A stretch of DNA of 10,190 nucleotides, taken from the NCBI GenBank assembly GCA_020440935.1, contig JAGRNC010000070.1, positions 1-10,190 of the forward strand, in the 5' to 3' direction. Position 1 is the first letter of the stretch; each line of letters opens with the position of its first letter. This DNA is from Leptospiraceae bacterium. GTDB lineage: Bacteria; Spirochaetota; Leptospiria; Leptospirales; Leptonemataceae. Both the position numbers and the translations under genes were made by a program. The notes beneath the pieces were generated by a model. It worked only from the letters and a program-made list of their open reading frames with translations. It ran no database searches and was not told the origin of the DNA. This document shows, in pieces, positions 1 to 8,946 of the stretch.

Positions 1-659
1 GGTTTCGCATTGGAATGGAAAACCTACGATCATGTCTTATTGACCCGGCGCTGGTATCGCTAAAATCGAAAGACCAAACCTGGCTTGCCACCAGCCGACC
101 CGACTACTTTGAATTCTTGCCCTCGCTTCTTTTGAAGCCACCTGTGCAAAGAGGCGAGCAGACTTTGCATTATTCAATTCCATGTTACAGCGAAAGCCTC
201 CGGACCATGGTCTATGTTAAATCGGGAAATATAGCCGATCAGTTGCGCAGCATCGCCATCAATGCATTGATTTTCGCTTCTTCGGAGAATCGCGCACTGG
301 ACCACACAGTGCACATCATAGACTGGAAATCGGGAAAGCTGGAAAGCCGCCATCTACAACTATCCATCGCCAGCATTGACGAGCTACTTACAGCACTACT
401 GCGGGAAGCCACCATTCTTGGGCCTCTAATGCTGCCGGAAGATGCGGCCCTCGACGAAGGAAGTCTGGAGGCTCTGCTATTGGATCGATGGCAGGAGTTG
501 CAGGAATCGCAGCATCCTGTACTGGCTATGGTCATGGAAAAACTGGATCCCGAAGATCTCATAACGCTGATGTTTTCGGGCCAGGAAGACACCGGCGATC
601 CGGTAAGTCTGGAGGAAAGACTGGAGCTTTATCGTCGTCTGGAGGATGTATGGAGCTAG
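1..659 (+). CDS. recC: RecC, exodeoxyribonuclease V gamma subunit (C-terminal part)
   Basis: The 3' end of recC. The frame is open to the left edge of the window (codons for F-R-I-G precede the ATG at 15), so the gene starts outside and the ATG at 15 should not be taken as the start. About 218 residues are visible, against more than 1100 for a whole RecC. RecC is the scaffold subunit of RecBCD that splits the duplex and reads Chi; its C-terminal domain is a catalytically dead nuclease-like fold that contacts the other subunits. What is seen: a strand/helix pattern with a segment around 'SGNIADQLRSIAINAL' followed by a long helical acidic tail ending in 'RLEDVWS', which resembles the RecC C-terminal domain. 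The identification rests partly on position: it abuts recB, and the reading frames overlap by 10 nt at 650-659. Sequence divergence in this domain is normal. An alternative would be an unrelated gene, which the operon order recC-recB-recD makes unlikely. Confidence 0.88.
   Translation, partial: FRIGMENLRSCLIDPALVSLKSKDQTWLATSRPDYFEFLPSLLLKPPVQRGEQTLHYSIPCYSESLRTMVYVKSGNIADQLRSIAINALIFASSENRALDHTVHIIDWKSGKLESRHLQLSIASIDELLTALLREATILGPLMLPEDAALDEGSLEALLLDRWQELQESQHPVLAMVMEKLDPEDLITLMFSGQEDTGDPVSLEERLELYRRLEDVWS
641..652 (+). promoter_or_regulatory. recB ribosome binding site and start inside recC
   Basis: GGAGG at 641-645 is followed after 4 nt by ATG at 650-652. The recC stop TAG is at 657-659, so recB starts 10 nt before recC ends and translation is probably coupled. 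This site decides the recB start: the same frame stays open upstream to 488, but those 54 codons lie fully within recC and give a sequence unlike any RecB N-terminus. Starting at 650 puts the Walker A motif at residues 24-31, as usual in this family. Confidence 0.75.
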
Positions 660-3600
660 ACGCCTTCAATCCCGAAGATCCGGAATTTCTAGGAAGCAAC
701 CGCCATCGAATCATTGAGGCTTCGGCAGGAACGGGTAAGACGCACTTTCTCGAACAACAGATCCTATACTGGTTATTGTGCGGAACGGAGCCATTCGAAG
801 GAAAGGAACGCCTGGTACCAGAGATCCATGAAATTTTGGTTCTGACGTTTACGGAAAAAGCCACCGGCGAACTAAAAACCAGGATTCGCAGTCGTCTGGA
901 GCAATTCATAGATCAAGGCGCCAGTTCGCTAACCGTGGCCCTTACCGGAGCCAGCGAAGAGGAAATGAAGCGAAGGGCTCAAAGAGCGATCAACCGATTT
1001 GACTCTGCCTGCATTTTTACAATCCACGGATTCTGCAATCATGTTATTCGCACCACCGGCATTGGTGGCGACGTAGATTTCAGCATTGAGCAAAGAGAGG
1101 AATACAGAAAAGAGGCCCTGGCCGAGGTCATTCGAAATCAGCTTACGGAGATGCTGGGATTGGAATCCGAACTTGGCCTTGCCATTGCGGGATTCTTCGA
1201 ACTCAAGGCTGAACGCGGCGGAGAGTATTCCCGGCCTTTCGAACGTAAGATTCTGCGGCTCCTGGATTATATTTCCGATGAGGGCATCTCGCTCGACGGT
1301 GAAGATCTGGATTCGGAAGCGTTAGCTCACAGCATGGCCGACGATGAGCCTACGGCGGAATCGGATCAGGATTCGGTGGTGGGGGCAAACTATGAACTAT
1401 TTGCGCGGGATACAGGTTTCGCTTCTTCGCAGAAGCAACCGTTGGTTTCTCCATCTGCTGCCCGCGACCCTGCACCTACTTATATAGAAAAAGATCTGAG
1501 GCAGCAAATTCTTCAATTTCGCATTTTGTTAGAAGAGGTAAGGAAGGAATTGATGGCCCTTGCCAGGTTTCCAACTGACTTTGAGTCGCTGAAAGTAGAT
1601 TCCGATTTCGAAGGGGAATTGCTGGCTCTTCGAAAGTCATACAAGAAAGCCAATCGCAGCGTATCCGATGCCTGGAAAACCAAACTGTATTTGCTGGCAA
1701 AGTCATTGGAGGAGTCCGAGATAGCCTATTTCTGGAATGCATTGCAGGGAGCCGCCGAGGCAACGCTGCAGCAGCTACCGGACTGGAATGATCCTGCCTG
1801 GGATTCCATGGAATCGGTACATCGCCAGGCATTGTTCTATGTGCTAGAAGCCCATGCTAGACTTAAGAGATCGGCAGCGATCATTGAGGATTCGATTATT
1901 GAGTATTGTAGTCTTTTGGTGGATACTCTTATGGCCCGCTGGAAACGGGCGAATCGTAGTCTGGAATTTCAAGATCTTCTTAGATTTGTGGAAAGAGAGA
2001 TTCGTGTCGCGCCCGAAATGGCGGCTGCGTTACGAACTCGGTTTCCCCTGGCAGTCATCGACGAATTCCAGGATACGGATCCATTGCAATGGAACATTTT
2101 TCAGCACATTTATCTAGTGGAGGATCCGAAAGCCTCCATCACAGTGGTGGGCGATCCCAAGCAGTCTATCTATGGATTTCGGGGGGCCGACGTTTCGGCT
2201 TACGGACTTGCTCGTCAGGCCATCGCCAGCAATGGACTGGAAGGCCGGCTTTCCACTAGCTATCGTAGCGACGAATCGCTTCTGCGCGTATTCAATCAGA
2301 TTTTTGCAGAGGATTGCTGGTTTGGCTCCCAACTCTATCGAACGGTGGAAGCAGCCCCTGCCGAATTGCGACGATGGACCTGGCCCAGCGGTCCTACCGG
2401 TCCGGTGCTGGAAGTGCATGATCTAAAAGATGCCAGGAATCAAAAGCTCAGACTTTTTGAAACGGCGCGCATCATGGCCACTGACATTGAGAACACGGTT
2501 TCGCAAATGCAAATATCCGAGCGCGGAAAGATGCGTCCAGTTCGCTACGCGGATATTGCAATTCTGGTCTCTCGAAACAAAGATTCCCGACTGATTCAAA
2601 AGGTACTGGTGGAACGAGGAATTCCCTGTAGTATCTATAAGGAGAGCGGACTGTACACCAGCGTTCCTGCCTACGAATTTTTAGTGCTTTTGAAATCCCT
2701 TCAGGACCCGGCGCGGCACTATCGACAACTACGACTCACTTCCTATTTTCCAGCGCCTTTACATCGTGTGGCAGAGTTGCAGGAGCCGGGTTCCGATCAT
2801 CCGGTGATTCGCATTCTGGACGAATTGCGCGAATTCTCCATGCCGGGCCGATGGCCAGATTTCTTTCGACTACTGATGCTGAAAAGCCAGGTTCTGGAGA
2901 AGCGCGAGGTGGACCATTTATATGAGGACCGAATCTCAATAACACTGCAGCTCCTGGAAGAGTTCTCGGATTATGCTATCCAAACTCGAGCCAGCCTGGA
3001 AGAACTCATTCAATACTTGCATCGCTCGAATCTGCTGCAGAGCGATGGACGCGATCTAATGCGGCAAAAACGCGAAGATGCTGGCGTTTCCATAATGACG
3101 GTTCATGCCAGCAAAGGTCTTCAGTTTCCCGTGGTTCTGGCGGCGCTCAAATACACTACCGGATTTGCCGTGCCCGACGTGCTTCGATATCAAACCAGGA
3201 AGGGAATGGTCCTTAGCTTGCGAAAGGATGAAACCAGGATCCAGCGCCACAAAGAAGAAAACCTGGATGAAGACCGACGATTGGCCTACGTATGCTTTAC
3301 TCGCGCGGCTCTAAAGCTATTTGTCTACTTTGTATCGGAGTCCAGGCATGCACACCATCCATTGCAAAAGGACGTTCTTGCTCCGGCTTTCGCATCGCTG
3401 CAGAGCAAACCATTCGAATCGCTGGTCCGTTTTCGCAATGCGCCGTCGCAGGGAGGAATCAAACGTAGCGACGATCAGCCACAACAGAAACAGGAAGAAT
3501 CGACCCATCGTCCAGTTGCGGCGCTCTGGGATGGCCCGGCCATGCGAACCAACTTTGATGTTCGTGAATTGCATTCTTTTAGCAGTCTGGCAAGACAGGG

Positions 3601-4282
3601 AGAGACCGCAGCCCAGAGACCGCTGGAAGACAAGCTTTCCGAAATTCTGCGAACCGAGAAGCATGAGGCCATTGCGGGCCCATCGGGAGTGGCCTTTGGA
3701 CTCCTGGTGCATGCGGTGCTCGAGACACTGGACTTTCAGAATCCGGGAGATTTGACCGAAATCATTCGCGCGGCCGCTCCTCAGTTTCTTGATTCTCCGC
3801 TGGAAGGGGACCACCTGAATGCCATTGCTTCCATGATTCGAAGTACACTCCAGGCCAGGCTCCCCGGATGTCAATGTTCGCTCGACTCCGTCGCCACTGC
3901 TGATCGCCTGGCCGAACTGGAGTTTTTTTCGGCGGAATCCAATTTCCTGGAATCGTTGGGAATACACTTGCCCACGGACTTATACCTGCGCGGCTTTGTG
4001 GATCTGGTCTTCCGCGTCGATGAACGCTATTACATTCTGGACTGGAAGACAAACTTTATCCGCGCAGGTTACTCGCGTCAATCCCTGGCGAGAGAAATGG
4101 CGCACCATCGATACGATTTGCAGGCGAAAATATACTTCCATGCGCTGCGCAAATGGCTGAGCGCGCGTCTTCCTAACTTTAAAGCGGAAAAGAATCTAGG
4201 CGGGGCGCATTACATCTTTTTGCGGGGTATGCCGGAAGGAGAGGGAGTTTACTACATGTCGCCGGAGGAGTTGACCCTGTGA
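650..4282 (+). CDS. recB: RecB, exodeoxyribonuclease V beta subunit (helicase/nuclease)
   Basis: Complete RecB of 1210 residues (E. coli RecB is 1180). It is the 3'-5' SF1A helicase and the only nuclease of RecBCD, acting on double-strand ends and loading RecA. Helicase motifs in order: Walker A ASAGTGKT 24-31; Ia TFTEKAT 66-72; TIHGFC 124-129; Walker B with D471-E472 in IDEFQDTD; III VVGDPKQSIYGFRGAD 499-514; IV TSYRS 536-540; V TVHASKGLQF 817-826; VI DEDRRLAYVCFTRA 873-886. A linker (about 920-1005) leads to a PD-(D/E)XK nuclease domain with H1021, D1118, D1131 and K1133 (DWKTN), which match E. coli H956, D1067, D1080 and K1082 in order; the D-D-K spacing is identical. The C-terminal 'YDLQAKIYFHALRKWL' and 'HYIFLRG' are also typical. 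Residues about 211-280 form an acidic, Ser/Asp/Ala-rich stretch that looks like an unstructured insertion. It overlaps recC by 10 nt and recD by 4 nt. All key residues are present, so activity is expected. Confidence 0.97.
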   Translation: MELDAFNPEDPEFLGSNRHRIIEASAGTGKTHFLEQQILYWLLCGTEPFEGKERLVPEIHEILVLTFTEKATGELKTRIRSRLEQFIDQGASSLTVALTGASEEEMKRRAQRAINRFDSACIFTIHGFCNHVIRTTGIGGDVDFSIEQREEYRKEALAEVIRNQLTEMLGLESELGLAIAGFFELKAERGGEYSRPFERKILRLLDYISDEGISLDGEDLDSEALAHSMADDEPTAESDQDSVVGANYELFARDTGFASSQKQPLVSPSAARDPAPTYIEKDLRQQILQFRILLEEVRKELMALARFPTDFESLKVDSDFEGELLALRKSYKKANRSVSDAWKTKLYLLAKSLEESEIAYFWNALQGAAEATLQQLPDWNDPAWDSMESVHRQALFYVLEAHARLKRSAAIIEDSIIEYCSLLVDTLMARWKRANRSLEFQDLLRFVEREIRVAPEMAAALRTRFPLAVIDEFQDTDPLQWNIFQHIYLVEDPKASITVVGDPKQSIYGFRGADVSAYGLARQAIASNGLEGRLSTSYRSDESLLRVFNQIFAEDCWFGSQLYRTVEAAPAELRRWTWPSGPTGPVLEVHDLKDARNQKLRLFETARIMATDIENTVSQMQISERGKMRPVRYADIAILVSRNKDSRLIQKVLVERGIPCSIYKESGLYTSVPAYEFLVLLKSLQDPARHYRQLRLTSYFPAPLHRVAELQEPGSDHPVIRILDELREFSMPGRWPDFFRLLMLKSQVLEKREVDHLYEDRISITLQLLEEFSDYAIQTRASLEELIQYLHRSNLLQSDGRDLMRQKREDAGVSIMTVHASKGLQFPVVLAALKYTTGFAVPDVLRYQTRKGMVLSLRKDETRIQRHKEENLDEDRRLAYVCFTRAALKLFVYFVSESRHAHHPLQKDVLAPAFASLQSKPFESLVRFRNAPSQGGIKRSDDQPQQKQEESTHRPVAALWDGPAMRTNFDVRELHSFSSLARQGETAAQRPLEDKLSEILRTEKHEAIAGPSGVAFGLLVHAVLETLDFQNPGDLTEIIRAAAPQFLDSPLEGDHLNAIASMIRSTLQARLPGCQCSLDSVATADRLAELEFFSAESNFLESLGIHLPTDLYLRGFVDLVFRVDERYYILDWKTNFIRAGYSRQSLAREMAHHRYDLQAKIYFHALRKWLSARLPNFKAEKNLGGAHYIFLRGMPEGEGVYYMSPEELTL
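4264..4281 (+). promoter_or_regulatory. recD ribosome binding site with GTG start overlapping recB stop
   Basis: GGAGGAG at 4264-4270 lies 8 nt before a GTG start at 4279-4281. The recB stop TGA is 4280-4282, which gives a 4-nt GTGA overlap, a classic arrangement for translational coupling by termination-reinitiation. The strong Shine-Dalgarno with good spacing supports GTG rather than a later ATG (such as the one at 4303) as the recD start. The non-ATG start could hold RecD at or below the level of RecB, but that is inference. Confidence 0.8.
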
Positions 4283-6117
4283 GCATACAAGAGCTTACTT
4301 CGATGCTGAAGGAGCATGGAGTTCTCTCGGATTTCCAGGTTCAGTTGCTGGCTGATCTCAGGGCTCTCGGGAATTGCGACGAGGGCGAGGCCGCCTGGAT
4401 TCTGGCTTTGCTAATTGCCACGGCAGGCGGCAGTCTTTGCATTTCGGCGGGGTCGGATACGGAGCGCCGTCGGGAATTATTGGCCCAGTCCCTGGATGAT
4501 GAGTCCCTGAACACAGTGCTTTCGTTATTGGATCGAGGGCGGATTCGCCACTCCGCCATTGTTGGCCATCATTCCGAAGGCGATATACCAACGACTCCAT
4601 TAATCCTTTCCGGAGATGGGTTTCTTTTCTTCCATTCGCATTACTTCTATCGGCAACGTCTTCTAGCCTCGGTGAGAGCACAGGAAGCTTCTTCGCAGTC
4701 TCTGGTGTCTGAGCAAGCCCTGGAAGACGGACTTCGAGCCATGTTGCAAACGGAGCCTCCGCCTACTGCAGAACAGGTTTATGCAGTTTATCTGGCGGCC
4801 ACCCGACCGTTATCCCTGATTACCGGCGGGCCCGGTTCCGGGAAGACATCCACGGTCCACGCCATTCTAAAACTTCTACTTTCCTCCGGGCTGCAACCCC
4901 GGGAGATCGCAATAGCGGCACCCACGGGCAGGGCAGCCAGTCGGGTACAGGAGAGTCTGGCAGAGCGAAGCGATCCCGAACTGCAATCCTTACTCGAAGG
5001 AATCTCGAGCAGCACTATTCACCGATTATTGGGAGCGGGTCGGAACGGCTTCTACTTTGATCGATGGTTGAAATTGCGCCAAAGAGTAATCATACTCGAC
5101 GAATTATCCATGGTCGATGTGGCTTTGATGGGGCGGCTGCTGGATGCGGTGGATCTAACCACAACATCGCTGATTCTAATCGGGGACCCGGATCAGCTGC
5201 CTTCGGTGGAGGCCGGCGCCGTATTGCAGGATTTTCTGTCTCTTTCTGGAAGCGCAGAACAGCCTCGGATGCGCGCGATCCTGGATAGAGTTAGTCCTGA
5301 CCAGCGCCAGCCAGGCATGCAAACCGGTCCGTCCCATTCGGTGTTTTTGCATGGAAGTCACCGTTTTGGCGGCGACATCGCTGACTTTGCGGCTCGTTTG
5401 CGTAAGGGTGATTTAGATGAGGGGTTTCTGCGCTCGCATGCAGTTGCCAGTTTGGATGCCGCTTCCGGGGAAGGCTTGTTCTTGATTGAGGAGCCATCCA
5501 TGCCAACTCTTTTGCAGACATGGTGTAGTTGGATTCAGTCCGAAGGCGAATCCGAGGATCCCCAGGACCTGCTGGATCGAGTCAATCGCTACCGAATCCT
5601 GGTTCCTGTTCGCAAGGGCCCTGGCGGCGTTGAAGCCATCAATGAAGCTTGCGCTCGGATCTACGAACACCCAGGACTCCGCGGCGGTCCGGATTGGTTT
5701 GCCGGCATGCCCTTAATGATTCACCGCAACGATAATTCGCGCAGGCTGTACAACGGCGATACAGGTGTTGTTGTGGAGCGAAGCGGCTCGGCCGAGCTGG
5801 TAGCCTGTTTCCCCGGAACTTCGGCGGAATCGGTGCGCTACCTGGGGCGGGAATCGCTGCCACAGCATGAAAGAGCATTTGCGCATACGATTCACAAATC
5901 GCAAGGATCGGAATACGAAACGGTGCTAATTCTGCTGGGACCACAAAACCATGATTCTTTCTTGAATCGGCAGTTGCTGTACACGGCCATCACACGGGCA
6001 AAGAAGCGATGCATAATCTGCGGCGAAATACCCTTGCTATTGGATGCAGCCATGCGACAGCCATTCAGGGAAACGGGCCTACTGCCGTCGGATACACCAG
6101 CACTTGTTACGGAATAG
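4279..6117 (+). CDS. recD: RecD, exodeoxyribonuclease V alpha subunit (5'-3' helicase)
   Basis: Complete RecD of 612 residues (E. coli RecD is 608), the 5'-3' SF1B motor of RecBCD that also controls nuclease activity and the response to Chi. The N-terminal region (about 1-150) should be the domain that docks on RecB. Motifs: Walker A GGPGSGKT 183-190; Ia APTGRAA 214-220; TIHRLLG from 246; Walker B LDELSMVD with D274-E275; III GDPDQLPSVEAG 302-313; a 'GSHRFGGDIADFA' motif IV region; 'NGDTGVV' beta-barrel region; motif V TIHKSQG near 537-543; motif VI YTAITRAK 568-575. Length, motif order and the position directly after recB distinguish it from the longer stand-alone RecD2. It starts with GTG in a 4-nt overlap with recB and ends with TAG, 39 bp from a convergent gene. 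Nothing is missing, so a functional subunit is expected. Confidence 0.97.
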   Translation: MSIQELTSMLKEHGVLSDFQVQLLADLRALGNCDEGEAAWILALLIATAGGSLCISAGSDTERRRELLAQSLDDESLNTVLSLLDRGRIRHSAIVGHHSEGDIPTTPLILSGDGFLFFHSHYFYRQRLLASVRAQEASSQSLVSEQALEDGLRAMLQTEPPPTAEQVYAVYLAATRPLSLITGGPGSGKTSTVHAILKLLLSSGLQPREIAIAAPTGRAASRVQESLAERSDPELQSLLEGISSSTIHRLLGAGRNGFYFDRWLKLRQRVIILDELSMVDVALMGRLLDAVDLTTTSLILIGDPDQLPSVEAGAVLQDFLSLSGSAEQPRMRAILDRVSPDQRQPGMQTGPSHSVFLHGSHRFGGDIADFAARLRKGDLDEGFLRSHAVASLDAASGEGLFLIEEPSMPTLLQTWCSWIQSEGESEDPQDLLDRVNRYRILVPVRKGPGGVEAINEACARIYEHPGLRGGPDWFAGMPLMIHRNDNSRRLYNGDTGVVVERSGSAELVACFPGTSAESVRYLGRESLPQHERAFAHTIHKSQGSEYETVLILLGPQNHDSFLNRQLLYTAITRAKKRCIICGEIPLLLDAAMRQPFRETGLLPSDTPALVTE

Positions 6118-6156
6118 GTTTCGGTTCAAGCTAAGCTTGCGCCGGGCATAATCGAT
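6118..6156. other. 39-bp gap between convergent recD and c-di-GMP gene
   Basis: The only gap between the two transcription units. It holds a short perfect inverted repeat CAAGC-TAA-GCTTG at 6127-6139 (5-bp stem, 3-nt loop), which on either strand is not followed by a T-run. It could be a weak bidirectional hairpin for two convergent transcripts, but it does not meet the usual criteria for an intrinsic terminator. No promoter or small gene is visible. Confidence 0.4.
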
Positions 6157-8946
6157 TCAATAGAGCTGTCTTTGCGGGGCTATTTTCCAGGTCGATTCCT
6201 GAATCCGCTGTGCCACCATGTTGGCCTCTACTGGGGCGCTAAATAAGAAGCCCTGGCAGCGAATACATCCAAGATCGCGCAGAATTTCGATCTGCGAACG
6301 AGTTTCCGTTCCCTCGGCAACTACTGTTAGTTTCATATTTTTGGCGAGATCGATTATGGATTTAACAATGGCCTGATTGCGATGGTTTTCCAGAATTCCG
6401 GACACAAAGCTTCGGTCAATTTTCAGCCCGGTGACCGGGAATGTTCGCACGGCGGACAGCGATGAATAGCCCGTTCCAAAATCATCGAGGCTAATGCGTA
6501 ACTTGTTATTTCGTAATCTGGACATCTGGCGTTCGGCCAGACTCAGGTCAGAAAAGAGAGCGGTCTCAGTTATCTCAAGCTCCAGAAAGGGATCTTCATC
6601 TTCGAACGGGGCCAGCAAAGCGCTAATCTTTTCCACCAGCGCCGGATCCTTGAATTGAGTGGGCGATAGATTAATTGCTACCGGTAAAGTTCGACCCAGG
6701 CGCTCTTTCCATTCCAGCTGTTGGTTCTTTAGCTGCTCAAAAAGGAAATCGCCCAGATCAAGAATGCTGCCAAAATGCTCGGCCACCGAAATGAACGTGG
6801 CCGGAGATACTTCTCCGCGTTGCGGATGATTCCACCGCATGAGGGCTTCAAAACGAAATACCTCCTGGTTGATCACATTGAATTCGGGCTGAAACACGAT
6901 GCGAAATTCGTTTTGCTTTAATGACCGATAGATTTCCTGATGCAGCTTTAAGGTGTTTCGACTCTCGGCCACCATTTGTTCTGAGAATTGAAGGATCCGG
7001 CCTGGACCAATTTGTCTGGATCGATCCAGGGCAATTTCTGCATTATTGAAGAGTTGCTCGAATGTTCCGCCGTCTACGGGAAACAATGCGATTCCACAAT
7101 TCAATTCGCGAGTCCATACCTGGTCGCCAATTTCAAGAGGCTCTCGCAGAGCCTCGGCGGCCGATTTAGCAATGGTCATGCTATCGTCCGAATCGCGAAG
7201 ATCTTCCACGAGTATGGCGAAAACATCGCCATCCAGTCGAAAGATTGTTGCATTCTCCGGGATGGAATGTCTTAGTCTGCGGCTTACTTCCTGAAGGAAA
7301 CGATCGCCACCGCGAAAGCCAAGCTGCTCATTAATTTCTTTAAAGCGAACGATGTCCAGAACGAGCAGGGCCAATTGCCGATCGGTGCTGCCGGTGCGGT
7401 GTATCATCTGCTGTAGAATCTGCTCAAATCGTTTTCGGTTGGGTAATCCTGTTACTCCGTCAAATATTGTGATCGCCTGGATTCTTTGTTCCGCTTCGCG
7501 CACTTCCGTAATATCTTCCTGTACCACAGAAAGGTGCCGGATCTGACCCGTATCATTTTCGATGGGGGTTACCGTAAGAAATGCAATGCGCTGGTTGCCT
7601 TCACCGCGATTTTCTATGATTTCCCCGGTCCATACGCGTCCGGTGAGCAGAGTGCGACCCAGGGCTTCCTGGTAATCACGGCCCGCAAGATACGGAATTT
7701 CTGACACCGGCTTCTGGAATAATTCTGAAGGCTTGAGATCGCACCGTTCCTGGAACGATTTGTTGCTCCACTCCAGTCGCAGTAAATGGTCCACAACAAA
7801 GATTACGTTAGCCGCGGAGTCCATGGCCCCGGCAAATAATTCCAGCGTTTCTTTCTTTAGCGAGAAGCTAATACTCAAAGAGAGCCTGGAGGCCACTTCG
7901 TCCAATTCAGCAAGTATTTCGTCCCGGAATCCCTGGCCATCTTCGGAATATAGAGTAAAAACACCAATACTGGTCCGCTCTACAACCAGCGGAAAAGCCA
8001 CGGCTGATCGGAGGTTATGTGTAAACATGGAGACCGCCCAGGGCCCCATGTTCATTTCCGGATTATCCGAGCGATACACCTGCTGAAATCGGATAGCTCG
8101 GCCGGCCGGCCCTTCGCCCGGTATTGTATCGTCCCAACGAACCACCAGATTCTTCAGGTAGTCTTTACGTGGGCCGGCATGCGCTGCAATTCGCACGGAA
8201 AAATCGGGTTCGGCAATTCCTATCCAGCAAAGCGGTAGACTATAGATTTCCTGGAATCGATGGCACAAGAAATGAAAGATTCTATGCTGCGACTCCTGAT
8301 TGATAATCATTTGATCGAGTTCGCGCATGGTTTTTTGGATGCGATCTCTGCGATGCGATTGGGTAACATCGGTGAGTTCGAATCGGCGCCCCATGCTTCC
8401 GTCGCCGCGCGCAAAGCATCGAATTCGGTACACTCGTTGATCGGGACTCAGTCCCGAATGCCAGAACGAAAGCACCTCGGGCGGATTCCGCGTGGTAGGA
8501 AGCGCTGCCTCCAGAACCTGACCGACCTCGGGAAAGAAATCTTGAATGGGTACATTAAGAATACGTTTTCGCGGAATACCGGCGATTTCCGTAAATCGGT
8601 CCGATACGAAATCTACTATGCCGCGTTGATCGGTTTCAGCAATGCCTGCAGGCAGGCTCTCGACGATGTTTCTAAGCTTGTTTCTGGACTCCTGCAATCG
8701 GAGTCGATTTCTTTCTACGTTTCTTGAATACAGGTAGATCAGAAGAAGAAGGAGCAGGGAGCTTAACGCTACATAGCCCAGCCCTTTGTAGGTCTGGATC
8801 CTGGAAATTTGCATGATGCTTGGGAAAAGCACCAGGGCCAGCTGATCGGACAACAGAATCCACAGGCTTCCGATTACGAAGTAGATAACCGGAATATAGT
8901 ATATGGCCCTCAGATCCTTTTTCATTTTATGATTCAGATGCGCCAT
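6157..8946 (-). CDS. Membrane PAS-GAF-PAS-GGDEF-EAL protein, probable c-di-GMP phosphodiesterase
   Basis: 929 residues. Two TM helices (about 16-41 and 57-73) frame a short loop with the 'LWILLSD...QTYKG' pattern seen at the N-terminus of many PAS/GGDEF sensors; then PAS (about 90-195), GAF (about 220-362), PAS (about 368-485), GGDEF (about 488-650) and EAL (about 665-915). The GGDEF signature is DGDVF at 572-576, so the first Gly and the Glu are lost. No RxxD inhibitory site sits at its usual place and the second Asp of the DxD segment is Val533, so cyclase activity is unlikely. The EAL domain is complete: EAL 700-702, N759, E791, D821-D822 in DDFGTGYSS, K842, E878, Q898. Prediction: it hydrolyses c-di-GMP to pGpG, tuned by the sensor domains and perhaps by GTP binding to the dead GGDEF. 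The start at 8946 lacks a clear ribosome binding site; ATG at 8925 (Met8) is the alternative and would keep both TM helices. It lies 12 nt after the transporter gene and is probably in one operon with it. The signal sensed is unknown. Confidence 0.93.
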   Translation of the reverse strand: MAHLNHKMKKDLRAIYYIPVIYFVIGSLWILLSDQLALVLFPSIMQISRIQTYKGLGYVALSSLLLLLLIYLYSRNVERNRLRLQESRNKLRNIVESLPAGIAETDQRGIVDFVSDRFTEIAGIPRKRILNVPIQDFFPEVGQVLEAALPTTRNPPEVLSFWHSGLSPDQRVYRIRCFARGDGSMGRRFELTDVTQSHRRDRIQKTMRELDQMIINQESQHRIFHFLCHRFQEIYSLPLCWIGIAEPDFSVRIAAHAGPRKDYLKNLVVRWDDTIPGEGPAGRAIRFQQVYRSDNPEMNMGPWAVSMFTHNLRSAVAFPLVVERTSIGVFTLYSEDGQGFRDEILAELDEVASRLSLSISFSLKKETLELFAGAMDSAANVIFVVDHLLRLEWSNKSFQERCDLKPSELFQKPVSEIPYLAGRDYQEALGRTLLTGRVWTGEIIENRGEGNQRIAFLTVTPIENDTGQIRHLSVVQEDITEVREAEQRIQAITIFDGVTGLPNRKRFEQILQQMIHRTGSTDRQLALLVLDIVRFKEINEQLGFRGGDRFLQEVSRRLRHSIPENATIFRLDGDVFAILVEDLRDSDDSMTIAKSAAEALREPLEIGDQVWTRELNCGIALFPVDGGTFEQLFNNAEIALDRSRQIGPGRILQFSEQMVAESRNTLKLHQEIYRSLKQNEFRIVFQPEFNVINQEVFRFEALMRWNHPQRGEVSPATFISVAEHFGSILDLGDFLFEQLKNQQLEWKERLGRTLPVAINLSPTQFKDPALVEKISALLAPFEDEDPFLELEITETALFSDLSLAERQMSRLRNNKLRISLDDFGTGYSSLSAVRTFPVTGLKIDRSFVSGILENHRNQAIVKSIIDLAKNMKLTVVAEGTETRSQIEILRDLGCIRCQGFLFSAPVEANMVAQRIQESTWKIAPQRQLY

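Noticed and set aside
488..649. 54-codon upstream extension of the recB reading frame
   Set aside because: It lies wholly inside recC in another frame, its sequence is Ser/Gly/Arg-rich noise, and the ATG at 650 has a Shine-Dalgarno and places Walker A at the normal distance.
3317..3967. 216-codon open frame antisense to recB
   Set aside because: It overlaps the linker and nuclease part of a well-conserved RecB, has no recognisable domain, and its composition is what reverse-strand shadow frames give here.
6127..6139. Hairpin CAAGC-TAA-GCTTG as a rho-independent terminator
   Set aside because: Only a 5-bp stem of moderate GC content, and no T-run on either strand.
8260..8727. 155-codon open frame antisense to the PAS/GAF region
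   Set aside because: It lies fully within a confidently called gene on the other strand, with no domain, no ribosome binding site of note and no neighbours in its direction.
6157..8946. Bifunctional diguanylate cyclase/phosphodiesterase
   Set aside because: The GGDEF active-site signature is DGDVF and other cyclase residues are changed, so only the phosphodiesterase role is supported.
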